Shown here piece by piece: positions 8,182 through 16,384 of a stretch of 64,000 nucleotides of DNA. Made by a program: the position numbers and the translations under genes. The stretch is from the NCBI RefSeq assembly GCF_001618865.1, contig NZ_CP015136.1, positions 5,739,001 to 5,803,000 of the forward strand, given 5' to 3'. The notes beneath the pieces are model-generated. The model was not told the DNA's origin and did not search any database. It worked only from the letters and a program-made list of their open reading frames with translations. Source of the DNA: Luteitalea pratensis. GTDB lineage: Bacteria > Acidobacteriota > Vicinamibacteria > Vicinamibacterales > Vicinamibacteraceae. How positions within the stretch are numbered: position 1 is the first letter of the stretch; each line of letters starts with the position of its first letter.

Positions 8182-8237
8182 CCTCAGTCCTCGCCCCTCC
8201 GTCCTTCCTCCGTCCTCCGTCCTCTTCTCCTCTGTCC
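8182..8237. repeat. Pyrimidine-rich heptamer array next to the pilR stop
   Basis: Eight 7-base units (CCTCAGT, CCTCGCC, CCTCCGT, CCTTCCT, CCGTCCT twice, CTTCTCC, TCTGTCC) end three bases before the pilR stop codon. It is the inverse complement in kind of the array at 7973-8156, so the pilR transcript tail could fold on itself over some 200 bases. Confidence 0.88.
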
Positions 8238-8240
8238 TTT

Positions 8241-9692
8241 CTAGAGGTTGTACTTCTTCGCGTAGTAGCGGAAGCTGCGGAAGCTCATGCCGAGGAGGTC
8301 GGCGGCGCGCATCTTCACGCCGTCGGTCCGGCGGAGGGCTTCGGCGAGGTACTCGCGCTCGATGTCCTGGACGTGGCGCTCGAGATCGAAGCCTTCGTCT
8401 GGAAAGAGCGGCGCCGGCAGGCTCGGGCTGGTGCTCCCGCAGGGTAGCGTCGACGCGGCGCTGCCGGCCGTTGGCGCGACCACCAGCAGGTGGTCCGGCA
8501 GGCTGGCGAGCTTGACGGCGGCCGTGGTCTCGAGGGCGACAGCGCGCTCGAGCACGTTCTCGAGCTCACGGATGTTGCCGGGCCACGCATGGCGCATGAG
8601 GGCGTCGAGCGCCTCGGCCGACAGATCCGCACCGGGCCGGCGCATCTCGCGCGCGAACCGCTGCACGAAATGCCGTGCCAGCAGCGGGATGTCGTCGCGT
8701 CGTTCGCGCAGCGCCGGCAGGGCCACAGGGATGACGTTGACCCGGTAGTACAGGTCCTCGCGGAAGGTGCCGTCGGCGACCATCCTCACGAGATCGCGAT
8801 TGGTTGCGGCGATGATGCGGATGTCGGCCGCGAGTTCCTCGTTGCCGCCGACCCGCCGGTAACGACGCTCCTGCAGCACGCGCAGCAGCTTCACCTGCAT
8901 GAGCGGGCTCATCTCGCCGAGTTCGTCGAGGAAGATCGTCCCCTTCTCGGCCTGCTCGATCAGCCCGCGCTTGGTGTGCAGCGCACCGGTGAAGGCGCCC
9001 CTCTCGTGGCCGAACAGCTCGGACTCGAGCAGCGTCTCGGTCAGCGCGCCGCAGTTGAGGGCAACAAACGGGCGCTCGGTCCGCGGCGACAACCGATGGA
9101 TGGCGCGCGCCGCCATCTCCTTGCCGGTCCCCGACTCACCGGTGATGAGGACGGTGCTCGACGTGCCGGCGATGGCTTCGATCAGCGCGAACACGCGCTG
9201 CATTGCGGGACCGCGGCCGATCATCGAGTCGCTCGCATGCGGCCGCCCGTCATCGGCCGACGCCGGCGCCTCGTCGGCCGTGGCGCCCCGTTCCCGCAAC
9301 TGGCGGCGCTCCAGGGCCTGCGCCACGACGCACTTCATCTCGTCGATGTCGAACGGCTTGCTGATGTAGTCGACCGCCCCCGTGCGCAAGGCCTCGATCG
9401 CGGTCTGCGTCGACGAGAACGCCGTCATGAGAATGCCCGGCAACTCGGGCTGCAGGGCCTTGGCCTCGCGCAGCACGTCGATGCCGCTGCAGTCCGGCAT
9501 GCGGATGTCCGAGATGAGCAGGTCGAAGGCGCGCTGACGCAGGGAGGCCAGCGCCTGCGACCCGTTTTCGGCAGCGACCACCTCGTGGCCGTCGCGCGTC
9601 AGCATGATCGCGAGGAACTCGCGCATCGAGCGCTCGTCGTCCACGACAAGGATGCGTGACGGCGCGCCTGTCAGAACCTGCGGCACCGACAT
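8241..9692 (-). CDS. pilR: PilR, sigma-54-dependent response regulator
   Basis: 483 aa NtrC-family activator. The receiver domain (12-130) has acidic residues D18/D19, phospho-acceptor D62, T90 and K112. The AAA+ domain (about 158-395) has Walker A GESGTGKE at 185-192 and the sigma-54 contact motif GAFTGA at 232-237. A Fis-type helix-turn-helix ends the protein (ADLLGMSFRSFRYYAKKYNL). It starts 4 bases after the pilS stop, so the two are co-transcribed. Family knowledge: phosphorylated PilR drives pilA transcription with sigma-54 RNA polymerase. A matching -24/-12 promoter precedes pilA in this window. Confidence 0.96.
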   Translation of the reverse strand: MSVPQVLTGAPSRILVVDDERSMREFLAIMLTRDGHEVVAAENGSQALASLRQRAFDLLISDIRMPDCSGIDVLREAKALQPELPGILMTAFSSTQTAIEALRTGAVDYISKPFDIDEMKCVVAQALERRQLRERGATADEAPASADDGRPHASDSMIGRGPAMQRVFALIEAIAGTSSTVLITGESGTGKEMAARAIHRLSPRTERPFVALNCGALTETLLESELFGHERGAFTGALHTKRGLIEQAEKGTIFLDELGEMSPLMQVKLLRVLQERRYRRVGGNEELAADIRIIAATNRDLVRMVADGTFREDLYYRVNVIPVALPALRERRDDIPLLARHFVQRFAREMRRPGADLSAEALDALMRHAWPGNIRELENVLERAVALETTAAVKLASLPDHLLVVAPTAGSAASTLPCGSTSPSLPAPLFPDEGFDLERHVQDIEREYLAEALRRTDGVKMRAADLLGMSFRSFRYYAKKYNL

Positions 9693-9696
9693 GGGT

Positions 9697-11406
9697 TCAG
9701 GCGCTCCGGAGGATCGAATGGACTTGCGCGCGAGCCGGCTGCGCCGGCAACGAGACGATGACCTCGGTGCCCGCCCCCGGCGTCGACTGCACCGAGACGC
9801 GGCCGCCGTGATCGGTCACGATCCGCCGGACGATCGCGAGGCCGAGGCCACTGCCCTGCCTGAACCCGCTCTGGAAGGGCTGGAACATGCGCTCGATGTC
9901 GGCCGCTGCCATCCCCACTCCCTCGTCGCGCACCGAGAACCGCACCGAGGCGCCAGCCGTTTCGACCACGGCCTGCACGCCGAGGTGCAGCACGCCGCCC
10001 TCCGGCATGGCCTTGAGGCCGTTGCTCGCCAGGTTCCAGAGCACCTGCCGCACCTGCGCCTCGTCGACGTCGTGGTGGACCGCTTCGGCCGCGTCGACGC
10101 GGACCGTGATCGACGGCGTGGTGTCCTCGGCCTGCTGCTGCAGCAACGCGCCGATTTCCCGGACGAGGCGCGCCACGTCCACGCGCGAGCGGCTCACGCG
10201 CTGCGGGCCGGCGTACGACAGGAAGTTCTTGATGATGTCGTTCAGGCGCTGCGACTCGCGTAGCACGATGTCGAGCAGCCTCGCCTGATCGTCGCGCAGG
10301 CTCAGTTCACGTCGCAGCAACTGGATGGATCCGCTCATCGACGCCAACGGGTTGCGGATCTCGTGGGCGATGCCCGCGGCCATCTCACCGACCGCGGCGA
10401 GACGCTCCTGCCGCTGCCGTTCCGACTCCCGCTGGTTGATCAGCGTCAGGTCCTGGAAGGTCACGAGCTGGCCAGCCCGGGCACCGCCACCAGCAAGCAG
10501 CGGCGCGACGGTCGCACCGAGTTCGATGACGTTGCCGTCGATGCGCGTGAAGGTGCATTCCTGGCGAACCGGCAGGCCGGTGTCCGCGATCGCCGTCGGC
10601 AGCGGCAGCACCCGATCCATCGGCTGCCCCAGCACATCGTCGGCACGACGGCCGGTGATGGTTTCGGCGGTGCGGTTGAAGAGGACGACGACGCCCTGCG
10701 CGTCGGTCACGATGAGACCGCCGGCCATGCTGTCGATGACGCGCTGGCTGAGGGTGGTCAGGTCCGCGAGGCTGGTGGTGGCGCGCTGCAGGTCCGCACC
10801 GGTGCGCGTCAGCGATTCAGAGAGATGCCCCACGAGCAACGCCGTCGCGATGCCGCCGCCGACGTTGGCGACGATGGTGTACGCCGCGAGCGGCACGGGC
10901 GGCAACAGGCCCTGCTGCAGCGGCACGCGCAGCGACGCGGGAGCCGGCAACCAGCCATACTGCACGGCCGCCAACAGGACCACGCCGGTGCCGACGGCAG
11001 AGGCCGCGCGCAATCCGCCGGCGCGGCCGCCAAGGACACTCGCGGCAAGCACTGGCAGGAGCATCAATGGGCTGTAGGCACTCAGCAGGCCGCCAGTGCT
11101 CCAGACGACCGCCAGCACGATCAGCGCATCCGCCCAGAACTGCGCGGCGAGACCGCGCGGCGAGATCCGCTCGCCGACGAGCAGGCCGACACCGCTGTTT
11201 GCCAGCGGCACGACGGGCAGCAGGCCGAGCCAGACGGCTTGCGACAGCCGACCCTGCCCGGCGGTGAACGCGGCCAGCGGCGCCAGCAGCGCGACCGCGA
11301 CCAGTGCGCGCAGGCCTGCCAGCCACATCAGGGCCGTCCACCGTGGCCGCGACGGCCACGGTGCGGAACCCGACAGGGGGAAGATCGCCGACGTCGGCGT
11401 CGCCAT
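9697..11406 (-). CDS. pilS: PilS, membrane sensor histidine kinase
   Basis: 569 aa. About six N-terminal transmembrane helices (roughly 25-200) lead into a coiled segment and a PAS domain (about 215-330). The dimerisation/phospho-acceptor box GEMAAGIAHEIRNPL follows, with His near 348. The HATPase domain has the N-box NLASNGLKAMP, G1 DEGVGM and G2 GSGLGLAIV. In Pseudomonas and Myxococcus PilS senses pilin in the membrane and controls PilR phosphorylation. The start ATG lies 2 bases past the pilC stop, so pilC-pilS-pilR form one transcript. Confidence 0.95.
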   Translation of the reverse strand: MATPTSAIFPLSGSAPWPSRPRWTALMWLAGLRALVAVALLAPLAAFTAGQGRLSQAVWLGLLPVVPLANSGVGLLVGERISPRGLAAQFWADALIVLAVVWSTGGLLSAYSPLMLLPVLAASVLGGRAGGLRAASAVGTGVVLLAAVQYGWLPAPASLRVPLQQGLLPPVPLAAYTIVANVGGGIATALLVGHLSESLTRTGADLQRATTSLADLTTLSQRVIDSMAGGLIVTDAQGVVVLFNRTAETITGRRADDVLGQPMDRVLPLPTAIADTGLPVRQECTFTRIDGNVIELGATVAPLLAGGGARAGQLVTFQDLTLINQRESERQRQERLAAVGEMAAGIAHEIRNPLASMSGSIQLLRRELSLRDDQARLLDIVLRESQRLNDIIKNFLSYAGPQRVSRSRVDVARLVREIGALLQQQAEDTTPSITVRVDAAEAVHHDVDEAQVRQVLWNLASNGLKAMPEGGVLHLGVQAVVETAGASVRFSVRDEGVGMAAADIERMFQPFQSGFRQGSGLGLAIVRRIVTDHGGRVSVQSTPGAGTEVIVSLPAQPARAQVHSILRSA

Positions 11407-11408
11407 CG

Positions 11409-12611
11409 CTAGGTGAGCTTCGAGATGAGGTCGAAGATCGGCAGGTACATCGAGATGACGATGCCGCCGACGATGACGCCGAGGAACGAGATCATGATCG
11501 GTTCGAGCAGCGTCAGCAGGCCGGCGACGGCGGTGTCGACTTCGTCCTCGTAGAAGTCCGCGATCTTGGCCAGCATCATGTCGAGGGCGCCGGTCGCCTC
11601 ACCGACGCCGATCATCTGCGTGACCATCGGCGGGAACACCTTGGTGTCCTGCAGCGGCTTGGAGACCGTCTCGCCGCGCTCGATGCTGGAGCGCGTCTCC
11701 ATGATCGCGTCCTCGATGATGGCGTTGCCGGCGGTGCGGGCGGTGATTTCGAGGCCGTCGAGCAGTGGCACGCCGGAACTGATCAGGGTCGAGAGCGTGC
11801 GGCAAAACCGGGCGACGGCGACCTTGCGCAGGATCATGCCGAGAATCGGGGACTTGAGAAGCAGGCTGTCGATGACGTGCCGGCCCTGGTTGGTGCGGTA
11901 GTACGTGCGGATGGCGAAGGCGATGGCGCCGAGGCCCATGATCAGCAGCGGTCCGTACGTGACCAGGCCGTTGCTCATGGCGATCACGATGCGCGTCGGC
12001 AGCGGCAACTGCGCGCCGAGGCCGGCAAACATCTGCGCGAACGTCGGGATCACCTTCCACAGGATGACCGCGACGACGATGGCAGCGATGACGATCACCG
12101 CGACCGGGTAGATCATCGCCGACTTGACCTGGCCGATGAGCTTGACGTTCTTCTCGATGTAGGTCGCGAGGCGCTTCAGGATGGTGTCGAGGATGCCGCC
12201 CGCCTCACCAGCCTGGACCATGTTCGTGAACAGCGCGTCGAACGTACGCGGATGCTTGCGCATCGCCTCGGCCAGCGACATGCCGCTTTCGACGTCCTCG
12301 CGCACCTTGAGGATGGTCGCCGCGAACTTCTTGTGCGGCTCCTGGCGCCCGAGGATGTCGAGACACTGGACCAGCGGCAGGCCGGCGTCGATCATGACGC
12401 TGAACTGTCGCGTGAAGATCGCCAGGCTCTTGGCCGGTACCTTGCCCCCGGCGGTAGCCACCCGGCGGCGTGCCTTCACGGGGTCGATCCGCGTGATCAG
12501 GATCTGCTCGCGCCGCAGCGAGGCGACGGCCGCCGCGAGCGAGTCCGCGTGCCGCTCGCCGTTGACGTTTTCGCCCGTGTGTGTCCGTCCCGAGAATGCG
12601 AATGCCTGCAT
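11409..12611 (-). CDS. pilC: PilC, inner-membrane platform protein
   Basis: 400 aa, GspF/PilC family with two GspF domains (about 70-195 and 275-395) and three membrane helices, including SAMIYPVAVIVIAAIVVAVILW and the C-terminal PIMISFLGVIVGGIVISMYLP. It anchors the PilB and PilT motors to the pilin base. An AAGGGTG ribosome-binding site precedes the ATG. The upstream frame stays open far past this ATG, but the homologous N-terminus and the ribosome-binding site fix the start here. The gene is followed by pilS with a 2-base gap. Confidence 0.95.
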   Translation of the reverse strand: MQAFAFSGRTHTGENVNGERHADSLAAAVASLRREQILITRIDPVKARRRVATAGGKVPAKSLAIFTRQFSVMIDAGLPLVQCLDILGRQEPHKKFAATILKVREDVESGMSLAEAMRKHPRTFDALFTNMVQAGEAGGILDTILKRLATYIEKNVKLIGQVKSAMIYPVAVIVIAAIVVAVILWKVIPTFAQMFAGLGAQLPLPTRIVIAMSNGLVTYGPLLIMGLGAIAFAIRTYYRTNQGRHVIDSLLLKSPILGMILRKVAVARFCRTLSTLISSGVPLLDGLEITARTAGNAIIEDAIMETRSSIERGETVSKPLQDTKVFPPMVTQMIGVGEATGALDMMLAKIADFYEDEVDTAVAGLLTLLEPIMISFLGVIVGGIVISMYLPIFDLISKLT

Positions 12612-12629
12612 CAGTTCACCCTTCACAAA

Positions 12630-12657
12630 CGGCCGTCGGCATCGGGCCATCGGCCTT
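12630..12657. repeat. Heptamer array, CGGCCGT family
   Basis: Four 7-base units (CGGCCGT, CGGCATC, GGGCCAT, CGGCCTT) in the pilT-pilC gap, just upstream of pilC. The same unit order recurs at 22157-22198 and 34772-34834. A GTAG at 12669 begins a poor palindrome that may be a decayed REP. Confidence 0.75.
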
Positions 12658-12737
12658 CCAATCCGCTGGTAGGGGGCGGTTCCCCGGCGTGTCCCACCGC
12701 AGGCCTGGCGGAGGTGGCGCCGCCCGCCCATGGCTTT

Positions 12738-12819
12738 TGCAGTCCTGCGGTCCTGCAGTCCATGTCTCTGCGTCCCTGCGTCCCTGCGTCCTGTGGCCCT
12801 GTGTTCCTGTGTTCCTGTG
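12738..12819. repeat. 8-base tandem array after the pilT stop
   Basis: About ten units of 8 bases (TGCAGTCC, TGCGTCCC, TGTGTTCC variants) run up to the pilT stop codon at 12821. Unit drift is gradual along the array, as expected from local duplication. Confidence 0.85.
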
Positions 12820-12820
12820 A

Positions 12821-13948
12821 CTATCGCCTCGCCGGCACGCCCGTCATCACCGGGCGATTCAGGCCCGCACCCGGCACGACGCCGCTGCCGCGGTGGATCA
12901 TCTCCTGCAGTTCGTCCTTCATCGACGATGCCGACATCGCCGTCTCGAGGGTGATCTGCCGCGACATGTACAGCGAGGCGAGCGACTGGTTCATCGTCTG
13001 CATGCCGAGCTTCTCCTGGCCGGCCTGCATCATCGAGTAAATCTGGTGCACCTTGTCGTCGCGAATCAGGTTGCGGATCGCCGGCGTCGGCACCAGCACC
13101 TCGAGCGACACGACACGCCCCGCGCCGTTGGACTTGCGCAGCAGTGACTGGCACACGATGCCTTCGAGCACGAGGCTCAACTGAGTGCGGATCTGCGACT
13201 GCTGGTGTGCCGGAAAGACGTCGATGATGCGGTTGATCGTCTGCGCCGCGGAGTTGGTGTGCAGCGTTGCGAACGTGAGGTGGCCGGTCTCGGCTATGCG
13301 CAGGGCCGACTCGATCGTCTCGAGGTCGCGCATTTCGCCGATCAGCACGACGTCGGGGTCCTCACGCAGCGCCGCGCGCAGGGCCAGCGCGAAGCCCTGC
13401 GTGTCGCTGTGCACCTCGCGCTGGTTGACGATGCAGCCCTTGTGCTGGTGGATGTACTCGATCGGATCCTCGATGGTGAGGATGTGCTCGTGCCGCTCGT
13501 TGTTGATCTTGTCGATCATCGCGGCCAGCGTCGTCGACTTGCCGCTGCCGGTCGGACCGGTGACGAGGACGAGGCCGCGCGGCCGCTCGGAGAGCTTGGC
13601 GAGAATCGGCGGCAGGTTCAGCTCCTGGAACCCGCGCACCTTCTCGGGAATCAGGCGGTAAACCGAGGCGACGGCGCCGCGCTGATTGAAGATGTTGCAG
13701 CGGAAGCGGCCGACGCCGCGGATGCCGAACGAGAAGTCGAGTTCCTGCGTTTCCTCGAACCGCTTCTTCTGGGCGTCCGTGCAGACGCTGTAGGCCAGCT
13801 GCTTGGTTTCGGGCGCGGTCAGCGGCGCCAGCTTGAGCGGCACCAGCTTGCCGTGCACGCGCACGGTCGGCGGCGCACTCGTGGTGAGGTGGAGGTCGGA
13901 TCCATCGAGTTCCACCGTCGTCTTCAGCAGTTCGGGCAGTGTCGCCAT
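12821..13948 (-). CDS. pilT: PilT, pilus retraction ATPase
   Basis: 375 aa hexameric cytoplasmic ATPase that retracts the pilus and powers twitching. Walker A GPTGSGKSTT lies near residue 130. It also has the Asp box (ILTIEDPIEY), Walker B (VVLIGEMRD), a His box (ATLHTNSA) and the PilT hallmark AIRNLIRD near the C-terminus. The tail runs somewhat past the usual end of about 345 residues. The start at MATLPELLKTTVELDGSDLHL matches PilT N-termini; the ribosome-binding site is weak. It lies between pilB and pilC, as in the classical pilBTC order. Confidence 0.95.
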   Translation of the reverse strand: MATLPELLKTTVELDGSDLHLTTSAPPTVRVHGKLVPLKLAPLTAPETKQLAYSVCTDAQKKRFEETQELDFSFGIRGVGRFRCNIFNQRGAVASVYRLIPEKVRGFQELNLPPILAKLSERPRGLVLVTGPTGSGKSTTLAAMIDKINNERHEHILTIEDPIEYIHQHKGCIVNQREVHSDTQGFALALRAALREDPDVVLIGEMRDLETIESALRIAETGHLTFATLHTNSAAQTINRIIDVFPAHQQSQIRTQLSLVLEGIVCQSLLRKSNGAGRVVSLEVLVPTPAIRNLIRDDKVHQIYSMMQAGQEKLGMQTMNQSLASLYMSRQITLETAMSASSMKDELQEMIHRGSGVVPGAGLNRPVMTGVPARR

Positions 13949-14274
13949 GATGTCGGGTGCCGCCAGTCCATCGCCCCACGGCCCTGCCGCGGGATGAAAT
14001 GCGCGGCCCCGGCACATCTGGCCGTGGACCGCTCACGACGCTGGCGCGCCGGCCAGCTAATCGGCAGCAGGGTTGGGCGCGTGAACGTCTGCAACCCGGC
14101 AGTGCAACCTGGACGCCAGATCGCCCCGAATCGGGCCGATTCGAATGCGTGTGGTCAACCCATTCAGGCACAATGACTTAGCGCTTGGTCACCGCACCGG
14201 CCTGCGATGCGTCTCGGATCAGGAGTGCGGGATTTGCGTACCGGGCCTGACGGCAGGGCGACAGTTCTGCAACT

Positions 14275-14321
14275 TACCGGGTACCGGGTGCCGGGTGCCG
14301 GGTGCCGGGGACCGGGGACCG
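14275..14321. repeat. Heptamer array, TACCGGG/TGCCGGG
   Basis: Seven 7-base units in a row: TACCGGG twice, TGCCGGG three times, GACCGGG, then a truncated copy. The same TACCGGG unit makes the array at 24414-24446, 10 kb away. Confidence 0.92.
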
Positions 14322-14377
14322 CGAAGTGAGTGGTAGCGACCTGGTGTCCCAGCGGGTCGAGCCACATCGCAGGGATT

Positions 14378-14410
14378 GGACGCCGGGCTGGGACAGCCGG
14401 CGCTCCCTAC
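14378..14410 (-). repeat. REP-like palindrome
   Basis: On the minus strand a GTAG tetranucleotide (14410-14407) is followed by an imperfect palindrome with the core CTG-TCC-CAG. It is longer and less regular than the 25-base elements elsewhere. It resembles the palindrome at 48725-48751. Confidence 0.55.
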
Positions 14411-14445
14411 GTAGAGCGCGCGACGTTCGGTGTTCGGTGTGCGCC

Positions 14446-14480
14446 GATACCCGATACCCGATACCCGATACCCGATACCC
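14446..14480. repeat. Heptamer array, five exact GATACCC copies
   Basis: Five perfect, uninterrupted copies of GATACCC, so this is a recent expansion. It lies about 30 bases past the pilB stop. Confidence 0.95.
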
Positions 14481-14486
14481 GGACGA

Positions 14487-14511
14487 CCGCCGGGCGAAGC
14501 CCGACGGCTAC
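14487..14511 (-). repeat. 25-base REP element overlapping the pilB stop
   Basis: The minus strand reads GTAG, a 9-base arm CCGTCGGGC, loop TTC and the complementary arm with one G-U pair. The TAG of GTAG is the pilB stop codon (14510-14508). Geometry and arm are shared with the element after rpsJ (43419-43443). Confidence 0.82.
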
Positions 14512-16256
14512 TTGACCGTCTCCCGCGTGACTTCCTCGGTGGTGGTCACGCCGTCCTTCACCTTGAGGAGCCCGCTGTGGCGGAGCGTGATCATCCCCTC
14601 CTCGATGCCCTTCTTGCGGATGTCGAGGGCCGAGGCGCCGACGAGGATGAGCTCACGTATGGAATCCGTGATCTCGAGGACCTCGTACAGGCCGACGCGG
14701 CCCTTGTAGCCGGTCTGGTTGCAGGTGTCGCAGCCGGTGCCGCGCATGGGGACGACGGTGGCGGCGTCCTCGGGTGCGAAACCGATGTCGATCAGGGCCT
14801 GCGGCGGCAGCGGATGCGGCACCTTGCACTTGCTGCACACGCGGCGCACGAGGCGCTGGGCGCAAATGAGGTTTACCGAACTCGCTACCAGGAACGGCTC
14901 GATGCCCATGTTCATGAGGCGGCTGACCGTGCTCGGCGCGTCGTTGGTGTGCAGCGTCGACAAGACCAGGTGACCGGTGAGCGCCGCCTTGACGGCGATC
15001 TCGGCGGTCTCGAAGTCGCGGATTTCGCCGACCAGGATGGTGTTCGGATCCTGGCGCAGGAAGGACCGGAGGGCGGCGGCAAATGTCAGGCCGATGCTCT
15101 CGCGGACGTTGACCTGGTTGACGCCGGCGAGGTTGAACTCCACCGGATCCTCCGCGGTCATGATGTTGGTCTCGGGCGTGTTCAACGCCGAGATCGCCGA
15201 GTAGAGCGTGTTGGTCTTGCCGCTCCCGGTCGGCCCGGTCACCAGCACCATGCCCCACGGCTTCTCGATCTGGGTCTTGAACTTCGACAGCGAACTCGTC
15301 TCGAACCCGAGCTTGGTCATGTCGAGCATCAGCTTTTCCTTGTCGAGGAGGCGGAGCACCACCTTCTCGCCGAACAGCGTCGGCAGACAGGAGACGCGGA
15401 AGTCGATCTCCTTGCTGTGGCCCTGGTCGTTGATCCGGATCTTGATGCGGCCGTCCTGCGGCAGGCGCTTCTCGGCGATGTCCAGCTTGGCCATGATCTT
15501 CAGGCGCGAGATGATCGCGTCCCTGAACTTCATCGGCGGCTGCATGACGGTGTAGAGGATGCCGTCGATGCGGAAGCGGATGCGGAACTCGCGCTCGTAC
15601 GGCTCGATGTGGATGTCGCTGGCGCCCTTCTGGATGCTCGAGGTGAGCACCATGTTCACCATGCGGATGACCGGCGCCTCGCCCGTCTGCTTTTCGAGCG
15701 CGGCGACGTCGATTTCCTCGAGGTCCTCGAGCACCTCGACGGTTTCGCCGGCGGCATCGGCCTGCTGCTGGGCCACCTCGAGCGCCCGGTTGGCCAGCTC
15801 GAGCGTGTTGGGCCCCGTCGACGCCCGGGTCTGCGCGGTGTAGTACTTCTGCAGCGCGTCGGCGATCGCCTGCTCCGACGCCACGACCGGTTCGACGTTG
15901 TAGCCCGTCATGAACTTGATGTCGTCCATGGCGAACACGTTGGTCGGATCGGTCATCGCCAGCGTCAGCGTGGCGCCGGCCCGGCTCAGGGGGACGACCT
16001 GGTACTTCTGCGCCGTTTCCGGCGGGATCAGCTTGACCACCGCGGCATCGATCTCGAACTTGCCGAGATCGATGGACGGCACCCCGTACTGGCGGCTCAG
16101 CAGCGCGGTGATTTCCTCATCGCGGACGAAGCCCAGTTTCACGAGGTTCATCGCCAACTTGCCGCCGTTGGACTTCTGGTAACCCAGAGCCTCCTGCAGC
16201 TGCGTCGGCGTGATCTTCTTCTCCTTCAGGAGGAGTTCACCGATTCTGACCGCCAT
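14508..16256 (-). CDS. pilB: PilB, pilus extension ATPase
   Basis: 582 aa GspE/PilB ATPase that powers pilin polymerisation. The N-terminal MshEN-like domain (about 1-150) is of a type that binds c-di-GMP in some homologues. Walker A GPTGSGKTNT lies near 341-350. It also has an Asp box (MTAEDPVEF), Walker B (ILVGEIRD), a His box (STLHTNDA) and a C-terminal zinc site with Cys pairs near 472/475 and 508/511. An AGGGGC ribosome-binding site supports the ATG at 16256. It is the first gene of the pilus cluster. A weak GG-N10-GC match at 16275-16290 might be a sigma-54 site, but its -12 half is poor. Confidence 0.96.
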   Translation of the reverse strand: MAVRIGELLLKEKKITPTQLQEALGYQKSNGGKLAMNLVKLGFVRDEEITALLSRQYGVPSIDLGKFEIDAAVVKLIPPETAQKYQVVPLSRAGATLTLAMTDPTNVFAMDDIKFMTGYNVEPVVASEQAIADALQKYYTAQTRASTGPNTLELANRALEVAQQQADAAGETVEVLEDLEEIDVAALEKQTGEAPVIRMVNMVLTSSIQKGASDIHIEPYEREFRIRFRIDGILYTVMQPPMKFRDAIISRLKIMAKLDIAEKRLPQDGRIKIRINDQGHSKEIDFRVSCLPTLFGEKVVLRLLDKEKLMLDMTKLGFETSSLSKFKTQIEKPWGMVLVTGPTGSGKTNTLYSAISALNTPETNIMTAEDPVEFNLAGVNQVNVRESIGLTFAAALRSFLRQDPNTILVGEIRDFETAEIAVKAALTGHLVLSTLHTNDAPSTVSRLMNMGIEPFLVASSVNLICAQRLVRRVCSKCKVPHPLPPQALIDIGFAPEDAATVVPMRGTGCDTCNQTGYKGRVGLYEVLEITDSIRELILVGASALDIRKKGIEEGMITLRHSGLLKVKDGVTTTEEVTRETVK

Positions 16257-16384
16257 GTGCCCCTGACGAGATGTTGCGCCTTGAATGCCAGACGGTGGGA
16301 CGCCGCTGGCCCGCCGGAACTTGGGCGTCCCGGACGCAGGGTGCAATCTCCGCAGAGGACAATCGGCACGCGAGTGGCAGAAAC

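Larger units (their letters stand above)
13949..14507. other. 559-base gap between pilB and pilT
   Basis: I see no gene here. The gap holds two heptamer arrays (14275-14321 and 14446-14480), a short GTTCGGT doublet (14425-14438) and REP-like palindromes at 14378-14410 and 14487-14511. The 270 bases closest to pilT (13949-14220) are repeat-free and presumably carry its promoter, but I could not pick out a convincing -35/-10 pair. Confidence 0.7.

Noticed and set aside
7973-8237. Possible CRISPR array
   Set aside because: The units are 7 bases with no spacers, and no cas gene is near.
12669-12700. REP starting at GTAG upstream of pilC
   Set aside because: The following bases form only a weak GGGG/CCCC pairing; at best a decayed copy.
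16275-16290. Third sigma-54 promoter, upstream of pilB
   Set aside because: GG-N10-GC spacing and TGGCA are present, but the -12 half reads GCGCA instead of TTGCA and the start codon would be only about 9 bases from the transcript start.
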